From Ophiosphaerella korrae (Eukaryota; Ascomycota; Dothideomycetes; Pleosporales; Phaeosphaeriaceae): a stretch of DNA of 48,244 nt. The first letter of the stretch is position 1. Each line of letters opens with the position of its first letter. The DNA is taken from positions 1-48,244 of the forward strand of contig JALNQF010000317.1 in assembly GCA_028456385.1 (NCBI GenBank), in the 5' to 3' direction. Of this stretch, positions 1-9,673 are shown one piece after another. The notes beneath the pieces were generated by a model. The model worked only from the letters and a program-made list of their open reading frames with translations. It was not told where the DNA came from and did not search any database. The position numbers were made by a program, and so were the translations under genes.

Positions 1-441
1 ATTAGCCCTATAACTAAAAGATTAAGTTCTTATAAATATAAAGAATATAAACTTAATTAGGAAACTATATATAATTAAGATACCTAGAGTAATCTATAAT
101 CTATAGACTCTTAGCGTTAATAGATTATAGATTAAGGTAATCTATAATCTATAGACTCTTAGCGTTAATAGATTATAGATTAAGGTAATCTATAATCTAT
201 TATTCTTAGTAGTAATAGATTAATAGATTAGGATAAGTATATAGTTAGTAGTAATACGCATTATTAGGATAGTATTAGTAATTTAATTATTAACTACAAG
301 TAATAATACAAAGATAGTTATAAAATATCTTCTATTATTTATAGCCTATTATAGATTACTATATAAGCTTTTGTTATTACCTTATAATCTACTAATACCT
401 ATCTAGGCTATTAGGAAGTTAACTCTAGAGAGCTAGTAATA
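1..441 (+). repeat. Gypsy LTR (A-type), start cut by window edge
   Basis: This is the plus-strand version of the LTRs at 1415-1843 and 8018-8447. It begins inside the LTR (roughly 35-40 bp of the 5' end are missing) at the shared ATTAGCCCTATAACT block. It runs through the TATAGTTAGTAGTAATACG and AAATATCTTCTATTATT blocks common to all LTRs here and ends at GCTAGTAATA (expected terminus ...CA, read as TA after C-to-T). It abuts a minus-strand pol fragment, so it is either a solo LTR or the 3' LTR of an element lying left of the window. The putative TSD on its right would be 442-446 (TTTCT); the left copy is not in view. Confidence 0.85.
89..184 (+). repeat. 48-bp tandem repeat with 15-bp palindromic arms in U3
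   Basis: Two perfect 48-bp copies (89-136 and 137-184) are followed by a partial third (185-200). Each copy is itself a hairpin: arm TAATCTATAATCTAT at 90-104 is exactly complementary to ATAGATTATAGATTA at 120-134, with a 15-nt loop. The same motif occurs in lower copy number in both element A LTRs (about 1630-1720 and 8240-8320), but not in the B, D or E LTRs. Its position in the 5' half of the LTR places it in U3, so an enhancer role is possible but is inference. Confidence 0.85.
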
Positions 442-1414
442 TTTCTATAGTTATTCTAGTACTTTAACTAGTTATAGTATTCTATATAGTATATATCTAC
501 TATACTTATTTTTATAATATTCTATATAGTCTTATAGTACTTCTATTACTAGCTATCTTACTCTTAAGATATAGTAGTCTTATAGTAGTCTATCTAAGGT
601 TTTATTAATTCCTTAGTATCTATATACTAGTAATTTATAGAATTATTATATAAATTCTCTTTAGATCTTTTTTAAGATATATATCCTTCTATAAGCTTAT
701 ATAAATCCTTCTTAGATTTCTAGTTTTTTTATTTCTTTAGATACTTCTTATATTATTTTCTAAATCTATTTATCTAGCTCGCTATTCTTTCTTTTAAGTA
801 TTATAGCTATTTTAAGTATATTTAAGACTAAGTATCTTTTTTTATTCTTAACTAGAACTATACTAGTAGTATTTACTTCTTTTTATAAGTTTAGTCTTTT
901 ACTAAAAGTGTCTACTAATTAGTTATCTTTCCCTTTTATATATATAATTTCTAGGTTAAATATTAATAGGAATTCCTACTATCTTATATAGTATTATAAT
1001 AGTTCTTTATTTAGTATAAATCTTATAAGGTTTCTATAGTCTATATAGACTTTTATTTAGTATTTTACTCTTTATAGGTATACTCTCTATTATTTAAATA
1101 CTTTATAGATTACTAGTATTTCTTTATTATAGATTAGGTAGTTAAGTTCTACTAGCTTTATTTTCTTAGAGAAGTATTTAACTAAGTATTTTTATTTAGT
1201 TTTTAGGTTTTCCTATATTAGTACTATTTTATAAACTAAGTTAGATATATCTATTTTTACTATTACTAGTAAGTCTAGGTTATATATTTTAATAACTAGG
1301 TTTTCTATAAACTTTCTTTTAATTTTATTAAATACTTTATTATATTCTTTTATCTATTTAAATAGTATATCTTTCTTTATAAGTTTTATTATAGGTTTTA
1401 TATCTTTAGACTAT
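442..1414 (-). pseudogene. Gypsy pol fragment (RNase H to integrase N-terminus), element F
   Basis: Read on the minus strand, this matches the pol of element A at about 3590-4548. It runs from the end of the RT connection (1414 side) through RNase H to the zinc-binding N-terminus of integrase (442 side), stopping just before the first catalytic Asp of the integrase core. RNase H is recognisable by the pattern D-V-S-N-L-V-Y followed by the K-Y-F-S-K-K block. Many in-frame TAA/TAG codons fit RIP of CAA/CAG/TGG. Both ends are abrupt: an LTR on the left and the element A LTR on the right. The rest of F is not present on the far side of A, so this is an orphan piece. Confidence 0.8.
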
Positions 1415-1843
1415 TGTTATAAGCTTACTAGGGTTAACTTCCTAATAGCCTAGATATTATTAGTAGATTATAAGGTAATAATAAAAGTTTATATTATAAT
1501 CTATAATAGGCTATAAACAATAGAAGATATTTTATAACTATCTTTATATTATTACTCGTAGTTAGTAATTAAATTACTAATACTATCCTAACAATACGTA
1601 TCGTTACTAACTATATACTTGTCTTAATCTATTAATCTATTACTACTAAAGATAGTAGATTATAGATTACTCTAATCTATAATCTATTAATACTAAGAGT
1701 CTATAGGTTATAGATTACCTTAGGTATCTTAATTATATATAGTTTCCTAATTAAGTTTATATTCCTTGTATTTATAAGAACTTAATCTTTTAGTTATAGG
1801 GCTAATTAGTTCTATCTATAATTCTCTTGTTACTATTGTAATA
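1415..1843 (-). repeat. Element A 3' LTR
   Basis: This is the reverse-strand LTR, starting TGTTATAAGC and ending TGTAATA (ancestral ...TAACA). The next bases (1844-1864) are pyrimidine-rich on the + strand, that is a polypurine tract on the element's own strand. It contains the A-type U3 module with TAATCTATAATCTAT-like units. Its outer portion resembles the LTR of element I (41887-42345) more than its own partner at 8018-8447. It forms an inverted pair with the + strand LTR at 1-441. Confidence 0.88.
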
Positions 1844-1959
1844 CTATCTCCTCCTCTAGGTAGGTCCTTATTTATCTATCCTAGAGCTAAAGTTATTAGC
1901 CTACTTTCTTTGTTAATTTCTAGTTCCTTATTACTTCTTATAGTTACTTCTTCTACACA

Positions 1960-2520
1960 ATATTAATATCTTCTTACTAATTACGTGTTACGTAATAGTA
2001 TTAAAATATTTTCTTATTTTTATTATACCTCTTCTAAGTTAAATCCTAAGTATTTTCTTTATATAGTTTCTATAAACAATAGTAGAGCTTATAAGGCGTA
2101 TATTTATATAAATATTTATAGCTCTTATAACGTATCTAGTATCTCTCTTATAGAGTGTATATTTATTATACTTATTCTTATATTTAAGCTTAATAATAAT
2201 AGAAAGAGCTATTAACTAGACTTAAGAGAAATTACTATCTTAAATTATAAAGGCTAAAGCTAAGTATAAGTAGATCTAGGAGCTTATATAGAGTAAGCTA
2301 GTAGAAAATTAAGCTTATTTCTCTTATCTTTATAAAATAAAAGCGCTAAATAATAAGAAGTTAGCTAAGTAGTTAGTAGCTCTAGAAGCTAAGCTAGACT
2401 TAGACAAGGTATTTAGTGTTACTATAGTAAGTTCTACGTTAAGCACTCCTATTATCTCTCTATCTAGTAATAGTAATATTAGTTTTCTTAGTTCTCTTAG
2501 TTTACTACTAGGCGTTCTAG
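1960..2520 (+). pseudogene. Antisense ORF of element A: Cys-rich module plus helical module (degraded)
   Basis: This lies on the strand opposite to gag-pol, between the chromodomain and the 3' LTR. The N-terminal module includes the longest open stretch in this part of the window (1985-2215, 76 codons, ending in TAA). In this copy its Cys positions have mostly become Tyr/Asn/Arg. It aligns with D (19944-20162), E (26156-26400) and I, where CX2C and later Cys residues survive. The second module (from about 2245, with K-A-K-A-K-Y-K and L-E-A-K-L-D-L-D) is in the frame offset by +1, as in D, E and I. The function is unknown. The layout recalls Cys-rich plus coiled-coil hypothetical proteins of ascomycete repeats, but I cannot confirm a family. 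Confidence 0.6.
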
Positions 2521-5500
2521 AGGGTTTTAACTTTAGAAGTCCTCTAGTTTCTTAGAGTAGTTAAGATTGTTTTCTAGTTCTTATATTTCTTCCTATAGTT
2601 ATCCTTTTTTGTCTATACCTATCTATTTTACTAGGTAGTAGTTCCTACTATTATAGAACTAGCGTACTAGGATTTCTTTAACTTTTTATTCTTCTTATTC
2701 TCTATATATATCTACTTTATACACTAGTAGTTCTACGTTTTATAGTACTATCTTAAGTAGTACTATATAGAAGGTTAGGTGTATCTTTATTTTATTTAGT
2801 AGCTTTAATTTAAATATAACTAGCGTAACTTCTTTCTTAATTTTATATAGTTTTATCTTAACGTAGTCTAGTTTTAAACTTAGTCTCTTACTCTTAATAT
2901 TTTTTTATACTAACTATACCTTTTCTCCTTTTTTAAATTAGGGTCCCTCTTTATATTTCTTGTTATAATACTTTATTATTTAATTATATAGAAATTCTAT
3001 ATCTTGTCTTAATTAATTATATATATTTTTAAGTCTATTAGTAAAGTTTTCTCTTTTTAGAGACTAAGATATCTCTAGTTTTAGTATTCTATATATACTA
3101 GGGTTAAATCTATAGTTTATAAAGAAAAGTAATACTTTTATTATTACGTTCTTTGCGCTGTTGTATACTAACTATACTATAGGTAGTAACTATACCTAAT
3201 TATTCTAGTTATAATTAAGGTAGTATCTTAGGTATTATTCTACTATCTAGTTTATTCTTTCTAATTACTTATCTATTTATAGATATTATATAGTAGATAT
3301 TATATATTTAATTCCTAATTATACTATTATCGTTTCCTATAGTTTTAATATAAATCTTATATCTCTATCTATAATAATCTTGTCTAGTAGTCTATATTAA
3401 CAAATTATAGTTCCTAAAACCTAGTATATAGTAGTTTCTATTCTACTTTTTTCTCTATATAGTCTAAAGTATAAGTACTTTGTAAGCTTATCTACTATTA
3501 TTAAAATTCTATTGTGTTTAACTCCTAATATTAGGTCTTTTAATTTAGGTAGCTTTGTAATAAAGTCTATTATAATAACTCTTTATAGTTATTCTAGTAC
3601 TTCTACTAGTTATAGTTTCCTATATAGTATGTATCTACTATACTTATTCCTCTAGTATTTTATATAATCTTGTAGTACCTCTATTACTAGTTATCTTACT
3701 TTTAGAATATAATAATCTTGTAGTAGTCTATCTAATATTTTTTCGATACTTTAGTAACTATATACTAGTAATTTGTAAAATTATTATATAAATTCTCTTT
3801 AGTTTTTCTTTAGAATATATATTCTTCTATAAGCTTATACTAATCCTTTTTAGATTTCTAGTTTCTTTATTTCTTTAGATACTTCTTGCGTTATTTCCTA
3901 AATCTATTCGTTTAGCTTACTATTTATTCTTTTAAGTATTACAGCTATTTTAAGTATATTTAGGACTAAATATCCTTCTTTATTCTTAACTAGAACTATA
4001 CTAGTAGCGCTTACTTCTTTTTATAAGTCTAGTCTTCTACTAAAAGTATCTATAAATTAGTTATCTTTTTCTTTTATGTATATAATTTCTATATTAAATA
4101 TTAATAGGAATTCCTACTATCTTATATATTATTATATTAGTTCTTTATTTAGTATAAATCCTATAAGATTCCTATAGTCTATATAGACCTTTATTTAGTA
4201 TTTTACTCTTTATAGGTATACTCTCTATTATTTAAATACTTTATAGATTACTAGTATTTCCTTGTTATAGATCTAGTAGTTAAGTTCTACTATTTTTATC
4301 TTCTTAGAGAAGTATTTAACTAAGTATTCTTTCTTAGTCTTTAGGTCTTTTTGTATTAGTGCTATTCTATAGACTAAGTTAGATACGTCTATTTTTACTA
4401 TTACTAGTAGGTCTAGGTTATATATTCTAATAACTAGGTTTTCTATAAACTTCTTTTTAATTTTATTAAATACTTTATTATATTCTTTTATCTATTTAAA
4501 TAGTGTATCCTTTTTTATAAGCTTTGTTATTAGTTCTATATCTTTAGACTATCTTACTATTAACTTTCTATAAAAGTTAGCTAAGCTATAAAATTATTAT
4601 ACTTCTTTTAGGTTCTTAGGTATTAGCTATTCGTTAATTAATCTGATTTTTTCTAAGTTAATCTTAATTTTTCCTAGTTTAATAATAAATTTAAGGAAGT
4701 CTATTTCTTTTATATAGAATTTATATTTTCTTATTTTAAAGAATAGTTTACTTTCTACTAGTTTTCTTAGTACTTTGTATATATACTATATATGTTCTTC
4801 TTCTATTTCTAAGAATATAAGGATATTATCTAGGTATATAAATATAAATATATCTAAATATTCTCTTAGTACTATATTTATTCTTTCTTAGAAGGCTACT
4901 AGTGCGTTTATTAAGCTAAAGAGTATAACTAGGTATTTATATAGTCTATATTATATTCTAAACGCTATTTTCTATTTATTACCTTTCTTAATTCTAATCT
5001 AGTAGTAGGCGTTCTAGATATCTAGTTTTATAAAGATTCTTGCTTTCTATAGTCTATCTTATATTATATCTATTTATAGTAAGGGGTATTAGTTCTTATT
5101 TATAATTGCGTTAGTTTTTCTAAAGTCTACGTAAAGTCTTTTATTACTTATTCTCTTTTTATCTATAAATATAAGTCTATATACTACTAAGGACTTAGAT
5201 TCTTATATTTATCTTTTCTTTAGTGCGTTTTTAATAAACGTTTATTTAATCTTAGATTTTTCTTCTATTTTTCTATAAACTAGGCTCTATCCTATATCTT
5301 TATCTTCCTTTAGATCTATCGCTAAATCCTATAGTTAATATTTTAGAAAGTACTCTTTAGGTTCTATAAGCTGTTTTTCCTATTTCTTGTATTTTTCTAA
5401 GAATTCTCTCTTGTAGGTGTTTATATTAGCCTCTAATATATCTATTTTATAGTAGTTAATTTTTCCTATTCTCTAATTAATATATAAGTTAGTTATTTAT

Positions 5501-7956
5501 AACTATAGTATTCCTAGTATTATATTTTATTTATTATTAATTATTATTATATCTATAACTATATTCTTAATTGTTATCTCTTCTAGTTCTAGTGTAAAGA
5601 GAACTATTTTAAATCTAATAGGTTCTTAGAATAGTTTTCTTTTAATTATACTTAGTTATTAAGGGTATTTCTTTATTATATACTATATTCCTTATATTTC
5701 TATAAACTTCTTTAATATAAAGTTTCTTATAGCTCTACTATTAATTATTAATTATACTTTCTTTCTTTAATAAGTACCTATCTTTGTAATATATAGGCCT
5801 CTTATACCTTTTAGCCTTTCTTACTTTAGTATATTTGTAAATTATCTATCTTCCTAGAGCTATAGCCTTATTTTAAGTTTATATTCTTTATATTTTAGAT
5901 ATTTATTATACTTGTATTTATACTATAGTCTTCTTTAGACGTATTTCTTAGGTAGTTTTAGTCTAGGCTTTATTACTACGTAACCTTCTTCTAGTATTAT
6001 TTCCTATCCTTAGATATCTTCTACTAGAATTACTCTTATATAGTTATAGCCTCTTTTTCTTATAAGCTATACTTTATTATTTACTTTAGAGTTTCTATAT
6101 ATTATACAATTCTTTTCTAGGTATAATATCTATAATACTTTAAAATAGGCTAGATGTTTTAGGTTTATTATTTTGTTATCCCCTTCCTAGTAACTATCTA
6201 TTCTAGGTCTTGTATTTATTAGGACGTAGTATACTATTAGTACTTATAGTATATAAGCTTTGTTAATCTATTACGTTTTTCTTGTAAAGAACTACTATTC
6301 CTTTTATATAGGTATTCTTCCTACTATAACTATATATTACTTTATCTATTCTTAGAATAGTATAAACTTTATTTCTTTAGGATTACGTTCTTTCTAGTCT
6401 TTATACGCTTCTTCTATACTTATAACTAGTAAGTATTTCTAAATAAATTTCTATTTTTTATTTTATTCTTCTATATCTATTATTGTATAGCTATTATAGT
6501 AATATATGTCTAGCTAAGCGTATTCTATACTTCTTATACTTTTCTATCCTTTACTTTCTTATAGTCCTTTAGAGGAAGCTATAGTAGTCTCTTTATCTAG
6601 TACTAGTCTTTTAGCCTAGATTAATAGAGTCTAAGGCTCTTCCCTTTCTAAGTCTTCTATTAGTAAGTCTATTATATACGCTATTTCTTCTAGCTATACT
6701 TTTATCCTTTCTTTTATTACTACTACTTTATACTTTTATAGGAACTATCTTACTCTCTATTTACTAGAAAGATATATATAGTAGTTATCTTTATAATAAA
6801 AAGTCTAATAGAGTATTATATATTATATTTCTTTACTCCTAGCTACCTTTTCTTAAGGTTTAGCCTATACTTATAGTATTTCTTTCTTTTTCTCTATTAT
6901 CTTTAACTAAGTTTCCTTATCTTTTTTATAGTCTTTACTTTTATAGTCTTTTATATAGTATCCTAGTTTTCTATATTTATAATATACTATATCCTTTTTC
7001 TTCTTTAATTAGTAGTCTTTTACGTAGTAGCCTTTCTTACTATAGTTAAAATACGTAAAGTTTTTATTCTTCTTTCTCTTTCTATCCTTGTTTACGTTAA
7101 GGATTATAGGGTCTCTAGCGTCCTAGTTTCTAGTTTAGCTACTATACTTATTCTTTTTCTATTCTTAAAAGTTGTTATTATTTTAGATTACTTATTATTT
7201 TAGAGCTTCTAGTGTCCTAGGTTTCTCTATATATATTATCTTGTATTAAATTTTTACGTTTAGTCCTTATTTAAATTATAACATAAGAGCTAATTCGTTC
7301 TATTCTATATTTTAGCTTAGTTATTTAAATTATAATACGTATTCTAGAATACTCTTATTTTATATAAGCCTTTTAAGTTTCTCTTTAGCTTATTAGGTAA
7401 TATCTATATCCCTAAATACTACTCTTATTTGTTTAGTAAAGTATTTATAGCTTCTAAAAATAGCTCTAGTTTTATCCTTTTAGGTTATTAGAGAATACGT
7501 CGTATAATCTATCTAGTAGGGCTCGTACTATCTTATTATATCTTCTTTAAAGTATAGTCTAATATATATTACCTTCTTTTCTTCTATATTAAAGTATAGT
7601 ACTTATACGTCTATCTAGAGTTATACTAATACTATAAAGAGTCTTAATTTTTCCCTTATTCTATTAAACTTTTTAAGAATAGGTATCTTAAGTAGTTTCT
7701 TTGTTACACTTATTTCTAGTTGTTAGGTAATTAGCTCTATCTAGTTCTAGCCTTTAATAATAACTTTAATTTATACTTTATTCTATTTTAAGTAGTCTTG
7801 TAGTTCTTTATTCTACGTTTCTAGTACTTTAATTACTATCTTTATATCTTCTTTATTATTAATTAGTTTATTTATATAGTCCTTAATTATTTTCTATATA
7901 GTACTATCTAACTTATAACTACTCTTAGAGGCTTTACTTGTTAAACTTTCTACTAT
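2515..7956 (-). pseudogene. Element A gag-pol polyprotein (RIP-inactivated)
   Basis: A single frame runs from a probable start (ATA at 7954-7956, ancestral ATG plausible) to the chromodomain. All landmarks share one frame: the knuckle region (7053), protease NSR (5734-5742, ancestral DSG), RT YLDN (4825-4836, ancestral YLDD) and chromodomain (about 2543-2703). RT lies at about 4673-5243, RNase H at 4033-4403 and integrase at 2933-3843. In the zinc knuckles, Cys and His codons are changed to Tyr. Disruption is by in-frame stops and missense changes, not frameshifts. The family normally encodes the capsid, protease, reverse transcriptase and integrase for replication. This copy cannot, because the protease and RT active-site Asp codons are lost. 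Confidence 0.85.
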
Positions 7957-8017
7957 CGTGTTAGCTAGACTATACACTACTTACGCTTCGCTCCTTGTAA
8001 TAACTAGATTAGTAAGG

Positions 8018-8447
8018 TGTTATAGGCTTACTAGAGTTAACTTCCTAATAGCCTAGATAGGTATTAGTAGATTGTAAGGCGATAACAAAAGCTTATATAG
8101 TAATCTACAATAGGCTATAAATAATAGAAGATATTTCGCAACTATTATTATATTATCGCTCGTAGTTAATAATTAAATTACTAATACTATCCTAATAATG
8201 CGTATCGCTACTAACTATATACTTATCCTAATCTATTAATCTATTACTACTAAGAATAATAGATTATAGATTATCTTAATCTATAATCTATTAACGCTAA
8301 GAGTCTATAGATTATAGATTACTCTAGGTATCCTAATTATATGTAGTTTCCTAATTAAGTTTGTATTCCTTGTATTTATAAGAACTTAATCCTTTAGTTA
8401 TAGGGCTAATTAGTTCTATCTATATTTCTCTTGTTACTATTATAATA
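8018..8447 (-). repeat. Element A 5' LTR
   Basis: This is a reverse-strand LTR of 430 bp, starting TGTTATAGGC and ending TATAATA (ancestral AACA). It has the A-type U3 module with TAATCTATAATCTA units near 8240-8320. Inside it lies the leader TTACTAATCTAGTTATT (read on the element strand) shared by all copies in this superfamily. Its U5-side half matches the LTR at 1-441 better than it matches its partner at 1415-1843. Confidence 0.88.
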
Positions 8448-9169
8448 TTAGTTCTAAGAACTTAATATATTAAATACTTTTAAGATAAGTAATACGTTAA
8501 TAAATATAGATAACTAGCGTGTAGGAGTAACTTATACTACTACTTCTAAAGTTACTAAGCTAGACCTCTACTATAAAAAATAAAATAAGCTTAAGCTATA
8601 AATCTTATAACTTAATCTCTTTTTTAAAGTAGACTAAGTTTAGAATAAAAATAGAGCTATATATATATTATCTTATATAAAAGGTAAAGTAGAGAAATAA
8701 GTTATACTATACCTTAAGAAATACCTTAATAATAATAATAGCGACTACAATAAGATATTTAAAGAATAGATTAAGTTTAAAGATAAAGTATAATAAGCCT
8801 TTTTACTAGTAAATAAGATAGTAGTAGTAAAGCGCGTAATATAGTAGCTATAATAATATAAGGTAGTAGTAGACTATACTAATAAATTCTAAAGCTACGT
8901 AATATAAATATAATAGAATAATAAGTTATTAATAAAGATATTTTAATAGAAACTTAAGAGTAATATTTAAAGTAAGCTAATACGTAGTAAAGCTATAATT
9001 AAGACGTTAGAGGACCTAATAGAAGAAGTAATTTAAGTTAATAACTATATATATAAATATATAGTAAAAGCTAAGAATAGTAGAGTACTATATATAGATA
9101 GTAAGAAGTATAAACCTAAGTATAAGTACTAACGTAAATATAAGAATAACTAAGTTTAGGGTAGCTATA
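8448..9169 (+). pseudogene. Element C gag, 5' part (degraded)
   Basis: The translated frame starting at about 8557 gives K-L-D-L-Y-Y, then tracts rich in charged residues, and L-E-D-L-I-E-E-V-I-Q-V-N-N, the layout of the Gypsy retrotransposon gag (capsid) domain. The frame holds many TAA/TAG codons of the CAA/CAG/TGG type. The sequence starts abruptly at the outer edge of the element A 5' LTR, so the gag start and the 5' LTR of C are missing. It breaks at the B insertion (target CTATA at 9165-9169) and resumes in the same frame at 16202 with the zinc knuckle. Confidence 0.75.
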
Positions 9170-9612
9170 TGTTATAGTAGTAACAAGAGAAAGCTAATTT
9201 AAACTAATTAGCCCTACTATAGATAATAACAACATATACAACCTGTAGGGTAACAAACTTAACTAGGAAGCTAACTACAATAAGGACACGTAATAAATTC
9301 GCAATTCGCGATCTTAGTAAACACGAAGCACAAATTCGTGTATGTAATAAATTCGCAATTTGTAATCTTAGTAAACACGAAGCATAAAGCTAGCTAAGAA
9401 GTATAAGTATATAGTTAGTAGTAATACGTATTATTAAGATAGTATTAGCAATTTAATCCTTTAACTATAGAACGCTAATACGAGACAGTTACAAAATATC
9501 TTCTATTATTTATAGTTATTACAAATTACCCCTAAGCTTTTACTATTACCTCGTAATCTACTAACCTCCTACAAGATAGGCACCTATAGTCGACGATAGG
9601 AGGCCTATTATA
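9170..9612 (+). repeat. Element B 5' LTR
   Basis: The LTR starts TGTTATAGTAGTAACA, a near-palindrome that is perfect in element E. It ends GGCCTATTATA (ancestral ...TTACA). U3 holds a B-type tandem module with a 54-bp period (9290-9343 and 9344-9389), built from GTAATAAATTCGC and ATCTTAGTAAACACGAAG blocks. This is followed by the TATAGTTAGTAGTAATACG block shared by all LTRs of the window. The leader CCTTGCTAATTTAGTTATT follows directly. I could not identify a clear tRNA primer-binding site at the boundary. Confidence 0.93.
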
Positions 9613-9673
9613 CCTTGCTAATTTAGTTATTACAAGAAGCAAAGCGTAAGTAGCGTATAGTCTAGCTAATACA

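Larger units (their letters stand above)
1415..8447 (-). mobile_element. Ty3/Gypsy chromovirus copy A (RIP-degraded, full length, no TSD)
   Basis: This is a full-length LTR retrotransposon on the minus strand: 5' LTR 8018-8447, gag-pol 7956 to about 2515, antisense ORF at about 1960-2520, polypurine tract at about 1844-1864 and 3' LTR 1415-1843. Unlike B, D and E it has no target-site duplication. The left flank is ACTAT (1410-1414) within fragment F, and the right flank is TTAGT (8448-8452) within the gag of element C. Its two LTRs also differ by an indel and by non-transition changes (1451-1460 versus about 8053-8063; 1491-1500 versus 8093-8102), more than RIP of one element would give. It may be a chimera made by recombination between two insertions. 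Confidence 0.88.

Noticed and set aside
89..200. CRISPR-like array or satellite
   Set aside because: Two and a bit head-to-tail palindromic units without spacers, sitting inside an LTR; not CRISPR and not a long satellite.
9613..9640. tRNA primer-binding site after the 5' LTR
   Set aside because: No TGG directly follows the LTR. A TAGTTATT (possible former TGGTTATT) begins about 12 bp inside, but that offset is unusual and RIP blurs any match, so I do not call it. Self-priming was also considered without support.
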